Shown: in pieces, positions 1-12,551 of the stretch | How the letters are laid out: every line of letters starts with the position of its first letter | Position numbering within the stretch: the first letter of the stretch is position 1 | Assembly (NCBI GenBank): GCA_027186245.1 | Contig: CP114487.1 | Span: 9,791,001 to 9,855,000, forward strand | Length of the DNA stretch: 64,000 bases | Source of the DNA: Coriaria nepalensis | Lineage: Eukaryota; Streptophyta; Magnoliopsida; Cucurbitales; Coriariaceae | Reading direction: 5' to 3' | Notes under the pieces: model-generated | Database searches by the model: none | Told to the model about the DNA's origin: nothing | Seen by the model: the letters and a program-made list of their open reading frames with translations, nothing else | Made by a program: the position numbers and the translations under genes

Positions 1-581
1 CGCATAGATCGAATTGCTGAGTTTCCTTTTCCTTAATCAAGTTTGCAGTATTAGCACGCGATATCGACCCATTATTAGAATCCCATAAGCCAAAAGCTTC
101 TGTTGGCATAACGAAGGGGATAAATCACGACAATGAAAAATGAAGAATGATTATGTTATGCTTACTAGTAATACTACGACGCTTTAAGAATGATTATGTT
201 ATGCTTACTAGTAATACTACGACGCTTTAATCCTAAACAGATGGATTTTACCGTTTCAAAATCAGAACACTATTCATAAGTCGAATCGAAAATGTTGTAG
301 AGAAAACACTGTTGAGCAAATTTGCAAAGGGTTGGGCACCATACAACCTTATTCCTAGCTTTCCAAGTACAGAACCTTATCACCTTCTCAATCACCCACA
401 TAATGCCCAGATCAAAATTATATTAAAAAACAAAAGAATGTGAATGACTGAGCACTATTTACAAATTTGATAAGGCGCTGATTCTATGTCATTGAAGAAA
501 AAGGGAAAAAAAAACAGCTTCCACCTTACAATTAATTAGTCAGGAGTTAAACCACAACAGTTCTTCTGCTGCTCCTTCAAA
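1..581. other. Intergenic, downstream of the DUF620 gene
   Basis: No gene is seen here. The stretch is AT-rich and lies past the stop codon of the minus-strand DUF620 gene, so its right part is probably that gene's 3' untranslated region. It contains a perfect 43-bp tandem duplication, listed separately. Confidence 0.6.
143..228. repeat. Perfect 43-bp tandem duplication
   Basis: Two adjacent identical 43-bp units, 143-185 and 186-228, each starting AAGAATGATTATG and ending ACGACGCTTT. No further copies are seen. This looks like a recent local duplication. Confidence 0.9.
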
Positions 582-2068
582 CTAAATGTCCCTTTTCCAG
601 ATACCATTTCCCACGCCATTCTTTACACTCTGTTGAAACTCGCAAGCTTCACTCATGGAAGCAAACCTTAGCTCAGCAGGGGGGATAAAACAATCTATAG
701 AAAGGCCCGGAACGTTGAACGCCACTTCCTCAATAGACCAAGCCTCTTCCATCCTGGTCTTAGTATGGCTCATAGCAGTCTCTCCAAATCTGAAAAGGGT
801 CACAACCGAGCGGCCCGAATGGGCAATCATAATCCCTTCAACCGGTCTATAATCATCAAGAAACGAATTTATAGTAGTCTCCCAGTACACAGCATCGCCA
901 CCATTGTTTTGAATCCTTGTCAAATGAGAATCTTCCAAGTGTATAAGTAACCCCGTTTTCTGACTAAAGTACCCGAACAGAACATGTCTTATGATCTCAG
1001 CAGGCCCCTCGCTCCTCGCCTTCAATGTAACAGGGTCTGCACAGAGCTTGAGGATGAAACAATCCTCACCATTGATCTTCTTCTCCCCCGTGCATTTCGC
1101 ATTTGCAAACGTACTTAAAGTTGTTTTCGGGTCGAGCCCTTGAAGTGCTCGGCGAAGGGGTCTGACAGGTCCCTTTGCGGCATGTGGGCCCAACCACGGG
1201 GTGTGTCTCCATACAAGCTTTCCGTTGCAGCCAGCATGGACCTTGTTGCCACCAAGTGCCAGCTCGACGTACCACATGTCAGGGTTCATCTGCCATAGAA
1301 CGAACCCACCGGAATCTGCAGCTTTGGCCGGATTCTTGGTTCTTACAACCCGGTTTGCTGTTTCAAACTCGGATGCTATCATTCTCACCTTTCCCATAGC
1401 ATATGCATTTCTAATGGAGTTTTGTAGCGCTTGACCACCTGAAGCTGCGCTGTATTGTTGCAAAATGTACTGTGCAGAGGATGTCTCCTGAAATTACAGA
1501 TTTACCCGCCATATATAACAATGACACAGAAAAGCTTGTACTTGGAGTTATAAAATAATCAGTGTGGTGATAAAATGCAGAGGCATAGAATGATCTTTTA
1601 CGAAATTGAGGAAAGGTAGAGAGAGGGACTAACGATAGGGGTGTCTTTGATGCTGAGGTGAGGGAGGGGATCCGCCGTGCTAACATGCACCGGAGCTAAC
1701 GGCGCCCCCAAGACTCCAAGAAGCAACCTCAGATCGGAGCGTTTGTAGGCGGAGCAAGAGACGGGAGGAGCACGGCAGAGTTGGTTCTTCATCCAGTGGC
1801 CCCACCTTCCTTCCATCTTGGAACCTCCACCGCTGTCTGCTTCGTCTGGACCTTCTTTCAACGGCGACAATGCCTCAGCCGGCCTCAAGCTACCGGATCT
1901 CGCAATCAGCAGCTCAGGTTTCGCCACGTGGTGGTTCTTCCTCCGACGTAGTAAACTCGACATAGGAGACTCACTCCTCACCGGACTCTTGACTCTTGAC
2001 TTGCCCGGCGATAAGCCCCTGACTACCTCCTCTTTCAGCGCCGAGAAAAAACCTTGCTTTCTTTCCAT
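582..2068 (-). CDS. DUF620 family protein
   Basis: Two exons on the minus strand: 2068-1634 (145 codons) and 1487-582, with a 146-bp GT-AG intron. The junction is phase 0, joining ...IKDTPI to ETSSAQYILQQ, and gives a 446-residue protein. It matches the plant DUF620 family, whose members are about 450-500 residues, through blocks such as QYSAASGGQALQNSIRNAYA, QMNPDMWYVELALGG, GLDPKTTLSTFANAKC and HVLFGYFSQKTGLLIHLEDS. The N-terminus, starting MERKQGFFSALKEEVVRGLS and rich in Ser, Arg and Pro, is also typical. No signal peptide or membrane segment is visible. The biochemical function of the family is not established. The start is the first ATG of the open frame. Confidence 0.9.
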
Positions 2069-2290
2069 TCTTCGACACTGCCACTCAACCTAAAAACCAA
2101 AATGAAGGAAGAAGAAAACGATTGATAGACAGACAGTGAGAGAGTAAGAGCAGCAGTAGGGACGCTTAAGAGAGAGCTTAGACAGTGAGAATAAAGGTCA
2201 CTCACTGATAATAATTAAGCAAAAAGAGCATTAAGATGTGGAAAGAGAAAAGGAAAACGGTAGAAGAATGCCGTTTAGAAGAAGCAAACT

Positions 2291-2317
2291 GGGGTTTGGG
2301 TTTGGGTTTGGGTTTGG
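2291..2317. repeat. TTTGGG simple repeat
   Basis: About four copies of a six-base TTTGGG unit in the promoter region of the DUF620 gene. It resembles the plant telomere repeat TTTAGGG but lacks the A, so it is better called a microsatellite. Confidence 0.8.
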
Positions 2318-2837
2318 AGGCGCGCAGTCAAAGGTTGGCTAAAATCATTAACAAATGGGGGGATTGATATTGCCGCGAGATTTTGTTATATTTCCCCTCT
2401 CTTTTTTGTCTGCTACTAGACTTCTACGTTCGTCTTTCTTTTGTAGGCTTTTTCATTAAAACGCGGGCCTGGGTCCTGGGCCTCGATTGGGCTAATAATA
2501 GGTCTGCACTATCGTACAAAGACAATGCGACGACAACCGAAACGGCAAAATCATGTGCAGCAAATCTGAGGTCGCTACCATAACGCCGTTAGGTAATCAA
2601 CGGTCACTAGTCAACACAATTCCTTTTTTTTGTGTGTAAATCTTTTATGGTGCAGAGTGCAAGCAGGTTCATGATGTGTCTACTCTTCAATATTTTATTA
2701 TTCCCCCGTGACAAGCATGCTCTGAAGAAAGCTTAGTATGTTTTGTTCAAATATATTTATATAATAATAAATAATAAGAGGCAAGTGTCTTTTCATGGGG
2801 CCCTCAAGCCGTAGATAATACATACATTCAGTGACTT

Positions 2838-2880
2838 GATTGATATTGGTTCGGATTGATATTGGTTCGGATTGATATTG
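2838..2880. repeat. 16-bp tandem repeat, about 2.7 copies
   Basis: Unit GATTGATATTGGTTCG at 2838-2853 and 2854-2869, followed by a partial copy to about 2880. It lies in intergenic DNA. Confidence 0.85.
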
Positions 2881-4595
2881 ATGCGGGCCAAACATTAGAG
2901 GAAAAATACAAAGGTGCCGAATTTGGGGGATGCTTCGGTAGCACTACTACACATTTCTGCAACGCCAATTGCGGAAAAGTAGGTCTGGTTTCCCACTCAA
3001 ATGTCATTTTCTGGTCGACTCACTTGTCACGTACCATTTTGGCTGCCGATTTTTGATTCATGACATTTGACCCATCATCCACGTTCTCACTATATTTACG
3101 TAGAAATTTAGTTTTTATTTTAAAATTAACTAGAAGTAGTTACTGTATCTTGAATTCCCAATAAGATCGTTGAACGTCAGATTCTCGCATCCAGTTACGT
3201 GAAGACGACTCCATAGAGAAAGAGAAGATGACTGCTTTGGGCCTTTCTCAACTCAATCACCTATGTCGTTGAAACGCGGGCCCATCTGGTATATATGTAA
3301 AAAACAACGGCCATTTGAGTGAAGAAGCCGAAGCGGCATATCTTATACCTACGAGACAAATTCATTCAGTTAAAATAATAAAAGGCTTTGTACTTTCACA
3401 TTTGAATACGGACATCAAGTACTGGACACAAACGTCGTAGAGGAGATAGATGCCTGTCCATATAATAATGTCTTTCTGCGGACCAATAAGGCCCATCAAA
3501 TATAATTGGGCCGTTATAAATTTGTTAAAGCCCAATTTGTAGGTTACGGCCTCCCCGCGAAAATGTGAAACCATCCATACTTATGTCGTACGACTGCATT
3601 CACTTGAAAACGTTGGTGTGGATCAAAGCCTGCTTTTTAATTGAGGAAAGAAATGACCATCATGCATCTATCTGTTCGTGTGGATCAACTCCAGCGCCAA
3701 AGGGGGTCTGAATTCTAGTAGTACTTTATTTGGTTTTTTCTTTTCTTTGTTTAACAACCAGAACGAACTAGACAAAATACAGAAGAAACCTGGATTTATT
3801 GCTCGCAAACGTTGGTGGTCTGTCACCCTCCCAACTTTGATGTTACTTATAATACATAAATGCTGCACTAATATCAAAGTCTTTAATATAAAACAAAACA
3901 AAAATTTATTTAACATAAAAAACCTCTCATTCGCGTACAGAGTACAATGTAACAAACCTCTCATTTGTTGGTGGGTCATGGCTCATGGATGGGTGACCCA
4001 CACACCTGATGCAACAGAAGCACTTTGAGCAGAGTCTGCTCTGTTTGTTGGCCACTAATAGTTGTTTATCACTTTCGTTTTTTATGATCTCAGCCCATAT
4101 CATGGTTTGGACTGAATATGGGTAATTGCTAAAATGCAATACGGGACTTTGTGTTGATGCAAGAATACTGGCTTTACCGCTTTACTCTTCTGCCTTTAGC
4201 TATGGACAGTGAAGCAATTCCATAAATTTTGAACCGAGTAAAAAGTGAAGCAATCGCATTAGAATAGTACGGTTACTTTGCCACTTGACATTTATTGTCA
4301 ATTCCTTTTAAGGAATAAGTTTGGAGTATGGTACGAGCAAGTGTTCTCATCAAAGAATCTTCCAATGCGAAGAAGGACAAAGCAGATCCTCAGAAACCTA
4401 ACCCTCCACATAGAATGTGTCTCTTGCTCTTCCGTAACGAACTTGAAGCACACTTTGGTCCTTGGAGCTGCCAAACTGGGATTTAATCCTTTACTTCTAG
4501 AAGTACGAGGCAGGGGATCATGGGCTAAAAAAGACCCAACAAATTGTTTAGGACATTCCGGATATTTTTCTAAATAAATTTCTGCTCTCAGACTC

Positions 4596-7500
4596 TCAAC
4601 AGTTGCCAGAGTAGCCGAGACGTTTTGACAGCAAAGTCAGCCAAATGGAAGGAAGACTAAGAGCGGTCCTATGTGAGATAAGATATGCAATAAATGCGGT
4701 ATAAGCTAATGTGCCCAAGCAGACTAGAGAACCGAATAGCATTCCTTTAACCTCAAATGCGAAGAATTCCATCAAAAGATAACCATTAATCACCATCACC
4801 AGTGCAGCAACAGTCCAGGCAACCCTCTGCAACAAAGTTCGGAGTGTTATTAGACAATTTAAGTAACCTTTAAGGGAATAAGTTTGTCTCTACAATTAAA
4901 TGGAGCCCAACTGCAGTACTTTATTCCGCTTCTATGAGTATAAAATTAACTTCATAGAGCTACTATCCATTCGACTTTGCTTAGAAAGGTTAGGGCAGCA
5001 GACTTTAGTTACTGGTTAATTAGTATTTAGTATCCAGCTGCCATAACTGTTTCACAGTCAACTAATCCAGAAGCTATAGTTATTAGTTAATAACAGAGGG
5101 TGGCCTGGTGGGCACTGTGTCATATACAGATATACTCAAAGGATGATAGGGTCATTCACTTGTTCAAAAGTTTAGGTTAATCAGGGCCAAATTCTTCGTC
5201 GCGATTCATTTCACTATTATGAACTGACCTCCATAGAAGCTTGCATTACTCCAATTCTTTAACACATGAGATGGGATGACAAAAATAATTTTCTAGATAG
5301 CTAAGTTCCTACTAGTATATGACTCGAATGAAATGCAGAAGTAATATCATTCCAATATACAGAAGTAAGAGAACTATTTAGTAATCACTCTGGGACAAAA
5401 CCTCGCCTAATAGTATTTATTTAGCTAACAGAGCAATTTACATTTTGAATGAAAGCTTTAAACTATAGTCTAATTGTCCTCCCTGGATGTTAAATATCTA
5501 GATCAAATAATTCATGAGCAATCCTCTCAACAACTGCTGGAGCTAATCACTTAACAGATCCTAAGGGAGAAAAAACAAATAAAGAAACTACAACTATATG
5601 CTCACAGAATGTGAAAGAAGTCAAAAGAACAGAATTGTAAACAACTAACCTCAAGAATGGGCCCAATTTTAAAATCCCCCATGACATGCTCCTTGGCCAC
5701 CAATGTAAGAAGGGGAATAAGAGCAAAAGGAATTTGCATTGACTGAAGCACATTAAGCCACTCATTCAACACATCCAATGAAGACTCAGAGGTATTGAAT
5801 ACAAGAGCTACAATCATAGTTGGTGCAATAGCAAAAGTCCTTGTGATCACTGCCCTCAACCATTTTTTCAAACGAAGGTTGAGAAAACCTCCCATGATAA
5901 ACTGTCCGGCATATGTTCCAGTTATTGTGCTACTCTGTCCAGCTGCTAACAAGCCAATGCCCCAGATATACAGAATTGGAAATCCTCCTCCCCCATATTT
6001 CTCCTGTAGGTACTGCCCAGCATTTATCAAACCCATACTATTGCCTATTTTAGTGCCATAAAATCCCTTAGCAAATACAGTTGTCACAAACAGATTTATA
6101 ATGAAAGAGATTAGAAGTGCTATTGATGCTTCAATGGAGTAATAATTGATAGCCTCCTGAACTCGTCCTTTTTTGTGGGGATCGATGTTCCTCGATTGCA
6201 CCAAAGCAGAGTGCAAAAATACATTGTGAGGCATAATGACACAACCCACAACTCCTACTGCTTGCCTGATTGTTTTTGAGCTCAGCTTTGGAATCAAAAT
6301 ACCTACAGGAAGGATGTATTGGGTCAAACTTGTTCATAATCCATGTAACAGCAACATATAAACTATAAAGCAAAGGACCAGGTCTACAACGAGTAACTCA
6401 GATTCATGCAAGAGAAAATCATATACCCATTAAAAGTTCTTTCCCATTGGGCTTTGTGTCACCAAACATCCAGGCGAAAGATAAAGCCATAGTTGCAATA
6501 AGGACAGCAAATACAGCTTCTAGCTTCCTCACTCCATAGTTCTCAAGAAATAAGAAAATGAAACTGTGCATAAAGCACACAAAGAAAGAAGAAAACGTAG
6601 TGAGTAGTCACCGTCAATCGAATGAATCAACTTGCTTTTTCTAACATAGGGGGAAAAAAAGGACCATAACGAATAAGAATATCACTTTAGGATGCACAAA
6701 ACAATAACTTGGTATCAGAATCCATTTTTATTACATCCAGTAACAAATAATCTACCAGAAGGATAACAAAAATTGGAGTTCACTGTTCAGTACTTCAATT
6801 ATTGAACATCCTCCGACCACCACCAAAAGAAAGCGCCCGAAATTTTGAGGAAAAACATATATTCCAGAAAAGATTATTGGACACACCAAACATGCACAAG
6901 AATGAAAACCTCCACAGAAACATAATTCAGCAAGCACGATAAGTCCAATCAAGTGACAGTGACCTAAGTACCAACAACTCCAATCACAAGTTCGCAATCA
7001 TGCGAAGCAGAGTGTCCAATTTGTAAAGACTTAAAATTTTCCCGAAAGGGGAAAAAAAAAAGGAGAATAAGATAATTTTCCAAACCCCTAAATCGAAATT
7101 GAATGATACGAAGCCCTACCAATCCGACGCCGTGATAATGACTCCAGCCCAAAGTGGTACGACTCCATGACTCAGAATTTGGATAGCAATTGCACTTCCA
7201 ATGACCTCCTGAATATCAGCACCAATCAAGGCCAGCTCCGCCATGAACCACAACAACAATCTAGCCCAATTCGGATACTCATCCCGACAGAGCTCAGCCA
7301 AATGGCGGCCAGTCGCCACCCCAACCCTCGCCGACAACAGCTGAATCAGCAGGCCCATAAACGTGGCCCACATCAGTAGCCATAGCAGCGAATAGCCTGC
7401 AATAGCTCCTGCTTGAAGATCTCCTTCCAGATTCCCAGGATCCAGGAACGCTATGCTCATCAAAAACCCAGGGCCAGTGAACAACCACAGCTTTTTCCAC

Positions 7501-7721
7501 GAGAACGGCGGTACCGACGTGGAATCCACCTCGTCGACTGAATCCACATCGACTATCGCAATCTTCTCTCTATCCTCAAATGCAACTTCGTCCTCGTCGT
7601 CCGATGAGGGAGACGCCGGCTTAGACGCCGATTGAGATCGTAAGAGACGGTTCGCTTCTTCCTCCTCCTCCTCCTCCTCCTCCTCCCCCTTAGGTTCATG
7701 CAATCGAGATTGGCCGCTCAT
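4596..7721 (-). CDS. NRAMP metal transporter (NRAMP2/3/4 clade)
   Basis: Four exons on the minus strand: 7721-7120, 6563-6427, 6302-5650 and 4826-4596. Phases close at every junction and give 540 residues, against 510-530 for the Arabidopsis NRAMP2-5 group. NRAMP proteins are proton-coupled divalent-metal (Fe, Mn) transporters with 10-12 membrane helices. Signatures present are [20 protein letters not shown] with the metal-binding DPGN in helix 1, [17 protein letters not shown] with MPHN in helix 6, and the consensus transport motif [20 protein letters not shown]. The N-terminus has a run of ten Glu followed by ANRLL, which fits an acidic dileucine sorting signal of the type that sends NRAMP3/4 to the vacuole; this location is inferred. 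The start is the ATG at 7721; the frame upstream has only a TTG. By gene order this is probably the NRAMP4 orthologue. Confidence 0.93.
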
Positions 7722-8166
7722 CGCTGCTGTTACCAAAAAATTGTTCAATCTTTTTTTTTTCTTCCCCCCCTTTAATAATCAAAATTTCGCTCCACGAGCT
7801 AGGTAAAGTGAATATACAGAGATCCGCATAGAAATGTCGTGTGCCCGGCCTGTGTCGATGGGGAACACTTTATATACCATTAGTTCTCAACTAGTTAAAG
7901 TCTGACACGTCGTTGCTTCCGTTTTTAATTCCGTTTATCAATCTTTCTCTTGCTTACAAAATTTGGTTACTATTTACTAATGCCTCTTTTTATAAGCGAA
8001 TGCGTTTGCATATTCATGGTAAGGCCCACCGATTGTGAAAGCAAACCGGGTAGTGAATTGTTTAAATATAATTCTTTTTTGGCCAAATTGTAAATATAAT
8101 AAGAATTCTAATTTTAGTGTTATTCTCATCTTATTTCATAGGAAATGTGTCACGCATCCATTAACT
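7722..8166. other. NRAMP 5' flank
   Basis: Upstream region of the minus-strand NRAMP gene. It begins with a pyrimidine-rich stretch next to the start codon that is probably 5' UTR, then becomes AT-rich with no visible gene, ending at the hAT-like foldback element. Confidence 0.5.
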
Positions 8167-9215
8167 TAGGGATGTGCAATATGGATATATGTTAATTTTG
8201 ATCGGATAGGATATTTGATTTTTTTAAATTATGTGAGACGTCGATTTGAGATATCTTTCGAATTATCGATTCTAAGACCATTCGATCACATACCGACATG
8301 TGAGACATCAGTTTGTGTATCTCAGAATCTTGAGACCTTCGACTCTAATTTATGTAAGATACTTTTCGACCATTTGATCACAGACCGACATATGAATGGT
8401 CCTTCAACTCTTAGAGTTACTAGTAACTACAACTCTTAGAGTCCTTCAACTGTGAAGGACCCTTCGACCTGTAAAATAGCTTCAGAATCCGACCACAACG
8501 CTCACCCCTAATTTAATTTATGTGTAACTAGTAACTACAATTTACAAATTACATGCATAATGCAAATGCATACTATCATAGATTTATATTTTATAACATC
8601 ACAATCACAAGTATGGTGAACAGTAATTTGCACTATGCATGTAATTTGTAAACTGTAGTTACACATAAATTAAATTAGGGGTGAACAGTGCGGTCTAATT
8701 CTAGAGGTATTTTACGAGTTAAAGAGCTCTTCACAGATCGAGGCCCTTTGACCTATAAAGTAACTCTAAAAGTTGAAAAGACTTTTCACAAGTCGAGGTT
8801 GTTCAATCCGTAAAGTAACTATAAGAGTCGAATGACCTTTCACATGTTGAGGCCCTTCGACCCGTATAGTAACTCTAAGAGTCGAAGGGCATCTCACATA
8901 AATTAGAGTTGAATGGTTAAAGGGTTGAAAGCTCTAAGATGAATAAACTAACATCTCTCATGTCGGTATGTGGTCGAAGAGTCTGAAAGTCGAAGGGTCA
9001 GAGGATATCTCAGACCGAAAGTTAACATAATTTGAGTCATTTCGAAAGGTTAAAGGGTCGAAATGCATATAAGATAGAAAGGTCTTAGAGTCTAAAGGTC
9101 AAATGACATCTAAAAAAAATCGAGTATTTGACCATCCATCCCGATCCAATCAAAATAACAAATATCTAGATGCAACGGGTCGGATCGGGTCATATTTGAC
9201 CGTTGCACATCCCTA
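8167..9215. mobile_element. hAT-like foldback (MITE-type) element
   Basis: A roughly 1.05-kb, almost wholly palindromic element. It begins TAGGGATGTGCAA at 8167 and ends with the exact inverse, TTGCACATCCCTA, at 9215. The arms remain complementary inward. For example, the segment CACCCCTAATTTAATTTATG at about 8503 is matched by its inverse near 8686, and repeated TCGAAGGGTC-like blocks occur in opposite orientation on the two sides. The terminal sequence resembles hAT-superfamily ends. No transposase is encoded. The immediate 8-bp flanks (CATTAACT and GTCCCGAC) do not match, so there is no intact target-site duplication. Confidence 0.75.
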
Positions 9216-9429
9216 GTCCCGACACTTATATACACTTTATGACCCATTGGACCTAGGTTCTATTTGATGAGTATTACAGGGACGAATCCATGGAAAATAA
9301 AGACATTAAAAAATTTTAATCTTGAATAATTTGGCGGGTGTTAAAAAAGCATGTAAAAGGGCTTTGATTTTTAAAATGTAAGTTGAAATTATATATTTAA
9401 AAGAAGTTGCAATTTCAAAGGAATAAGCG

Positions 9430-12010
9430 CAATCGGTGAGAGGAAGACACGTTCAGTGTAAAAGGGTAAGCTGACTTTCAATAATGTGACGATAACAATG
9501 CTCAACCATACCAATTTGCTGAGACACATGTATATACCATCCAATACCAAGATTTTCCAAGAAAGATTTTACTTTTCGAAATTTACTATCATTATCATAA
9601 TATAAAGGAAAAACGTCATATTTCACTTATGAAAATAAATTTAAGTGTATTTTGTAAAGTGGACTACGAAAATAACATAATAATAATGATCATCCTTAGG
9701 ACTAGGTCCTCACACATCGTAACAAACATAATGAAAAAGATGAGTAACATTTAAAGAAGTTTTCCGAAATGGAAGTGTATGACTCTTATTACACTAACAC
9801 GAAACACAAATATTAGATTTTGCTTTATTGCAACTAACATGAAGTTGAAATAAATTGATAAGCATAGTAATAATCTTGGAAGAGGCATGGCCAAGCTACT
9901 GATGCCAACCAATCGAAGAAGTCTGTTCGCCAACCATAGCGAGCTTAGGTGTAGAGATCTGATCCTCTGGTAATCCTAAGTGGGTGGACTCCATTCTCAC
10001 ACAACCCTGAGCGTTACCTTGTGGTCCAATTCATCACCAAATAATAGAATGGGTGAAACTTAATATATATATAATTTGATTTTGTAAAACGATGAACATA
10101 AATGAAATTTTTACTAATAGACATAACACACTAAACATCAGTTAGGGAATGGTTTTTATGAGGAAATGTGAGATATGACGATCCCACGTGAGTGACTACT
10201 AAACGTGAACCGTCTCCAAGGAGAATTTCATTGGCATTGTTGTACTCCGAATGGATGGATTGAGAGATTTTTAAGGTCACCTGTGATATTATGAGAGGCA
10301 CCAGAGTCTATAAGCCACTTTCGATTTCCCAAAGCCGATGCAGATGTAGCACAATTTGCAATGGTAGATGGACCGAACTTACGACATTAATCAGCAAAGT
10401 GACCCGGAATGCGGCACAACATAGTTTGTGCTGATTGCCCTATTTGGAGTTGTATTTGTTACCTCATAAATATCTTTTGTTGACGTAGATTTTCGTCTGC
10501 TATGGAGAGCTCTACAATCCACAATATGTTCTAAAGATCTTCACCTGCACTCATCAGTAAACAGCGGTCGAGGTGGTGGTCGGCCAACCCTGCTCCAACG
10601 CTCTAGTCACCTTTTTAGAGGGAGAAATAGGGGAATTAAGTATAGTTGTTATTCTCTTAAGAATTTATGCATTACCTCTTATTGTTTTGTCACTTGGTTT
10701 TTATACATGGTTTGAGTTGGGAGTTACCCGACAGCTTTACACTTGTCGCGCTCCTATTGCTCAGCGCTCCGACTACCCCCTACTTCATGATAGTGTCAGG
10801 GCCTTAGTCTGGCATGGCAGCAATATGTGTCCCACACAAATGCTCCCCCTGAATAGCACGACGCCGCCCCAGTGTGACATCCTCCAGAGCACATCAACGT
10901 GTAACTGCGGCCCCTTTCGTCTGACACACTAAGGACAAGGTCTTAACTCGAGTGTTGGTTACTTTCCACCTGTCCACTTGTTCAAAGTCACATTGCCAAA
11001 AACTGAGCCGAGCGAGGAAATACCTAGCTCAGCCTCATCATATTCTTCAAACTTCTCGTCTCATCAAAATATGGATAGTTGGGGTGACGCCACCTTAGCC
11101 TTTCCATACCTCAGACTCAGTTATCATCTACCATCGGCACTATTTTCATAATCTCGACCGATGTCTAGCCTCGGTCTCTGAGATTGTCTCGAAATCAAAT
11201 ATAACACCCTTATTTCTGGGAATTATTGTGGCGGGGCGGAGAACACCGTCGAACAACATTTGCAATAGCAACGGGGTTAACATCTTGGGACTTGACACGA
11301 CAAAGATATCGTTCATGAGCAACCAGCATGTCACGTAGTTCTTCAAAACTAAGAGAGGTTTCTCGTGCACAGATCGGAGCGATAATGTCTCGTTATTCAT
11401 ATCCGAGACTGTTGAGTATGTAGAGCATGATATCATTCAACGGTAGCAGATTATCAATGATGGCTAATTCATCGATAAGAAGCTTGACGACATGAAGGAC
11501 TCTGTAACAGAACAACTACCATGCTAGATCATCGTGAGTTCCTCCTTGAGTTGCATGACTCTTGTTTTGGACTGAGAAGCGTAAATTCGCTTGAGAGTGG
11601 TCCAGGCAGCCGCAGAGGTAGAAGCATTAGTGACTAAAGGCATGATCGGTGTAGAGACCAACATATATAATGCATGAAGAGGAAGTTGGTCCTGTTGGAA
11701 CCAATGTGTATACGTTGAACTCGGGGTTTCCACGGTACCCTTCTCTTGTGCAGGAAAGGTGCTGTCAAGGTATTTCATGATATCATAACCAGTGAGAAGA
11801 GTTACTATCTTTGCGCGCCAAGAGGGGTAGTTCCCCGGAGGTAGTTGTATGGGCAACTGATTGCCGAAATGGCAATGAGGGGAACACCATGGACAGTGTT
11901 GAGAACTATTGCATTGGTGCTCATAGTGACAGGATTTCCGAGATTGATTTCGGAGTCAGAAGCTTCAGGGGTACCGGCAGCAGCCACGTATATACAAATA
12001 GGTAAGCTAA
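9430..12010 (-). mobile_element. Decayed Ty1/copia retrotransposon (gag, protease, integrase)
   Basis: Minus-strand remnant read from right to left. The gag part at about 11.98-11.15 kb has QLPPGNYPSWRAKIVTLLTG and a UBN2-type region continuing through frameshifts. A CCHC zinc knuckle lies near 10.42-10.38 kb (CRIPGHFAD, then a stop, then C). The aspartic protease motif WLIDSGASHNITGDL is at about 10.32-10.29 kb. Integrase debris spans about 9.98-9.43 kb, ending in a segment like QQIGMVEHCYRHIIES that parallels the QNG.VERKHRHIVE block of copia integrases. Multiple stops and frameshifts mean it is inactive. No clear LTR pair was found. Confidence 0.75.
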
Positions 12011-12551
12011 AGTTAAGGGTAATCATTAATTACAAAATTAATCTTAATAATAAATGAAAATATTTCAAATTCAAATAATGGGCAAATGACACGGTGAAAG
12101 ATTCTTTGAGAAGATCATGCTAATGATTTGCAAGCTGTTAGGTGCCTGTTGTATTAATCTGTCAAGTTTTTCATATTACTCAATTTAATGTTTATACGTG
12201 GAATTTCAACATTCCTTTTAGATGACTTCCAAGGAATAGGTAGGGGTGACTGGTTGAGCCCAGTCTCTACCGTCATATCATCAATCTTCTCATGGGCCCT
12301 CTCCCATCCAAAGCAGCAAATACGTAACCAAAACCTAAGCCCAATTAGTTGCAAACCCAGGTCGTCTTCTAAAAGCATGTGAGAAACTGTAGTGCACGAC
12401 AGGTCGTTTTAACATGGAACCTTTACATATTGAAGTAACTATACAGTCATGAGTCATTCTCTCCACTGATGCAAAATTCTTCTCTATAGACAGTAATCGA
12501 AACATCTCACAAAATTCACAACCTTAGTTTAGTCTATGCTCTGTCTCCCTC
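12011..12551. other. Intergenic between copia remnant and APD gene
   Basis: No gene is seen. The right part is probably the 3' UTR of the APD-like gene on the minus strand. Confidence 0.45.

Larger units (their letters stand above)
2069..4595. other. Intergenic between DUF620 and NRAMP genes
   Basis: No gene is recognised. The left end is the probable promoter and 5' UTR of the DUF620 gene. It holds a TTTGGG simple repeat at 2291-2317 and a 16-bp tandem repeat at 2838-2880. Several open frames exist in the AT-rich DNA around 3.4-4.6 kb, but none has recognisable protein character. Confidence 0.55.

Noticed and set aside
2291..2317. Telomere-like TTTGGG repeat
   Set aside because: It lacks the A of the plant repeat TTTAGGG and has only about four units, so it is a microsatellite.
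7722..7748. Nine extra codons at the NRAMP N-terminus
   Set aside because: The frame opens with TTG, not ATG; the first ATG is at 7721.
10573..10932. Open frame of 119 codons in the copia remnant
   Set aside because: It is on the strand opposite to the element, with no family resemblance; probably chance or nested debris.
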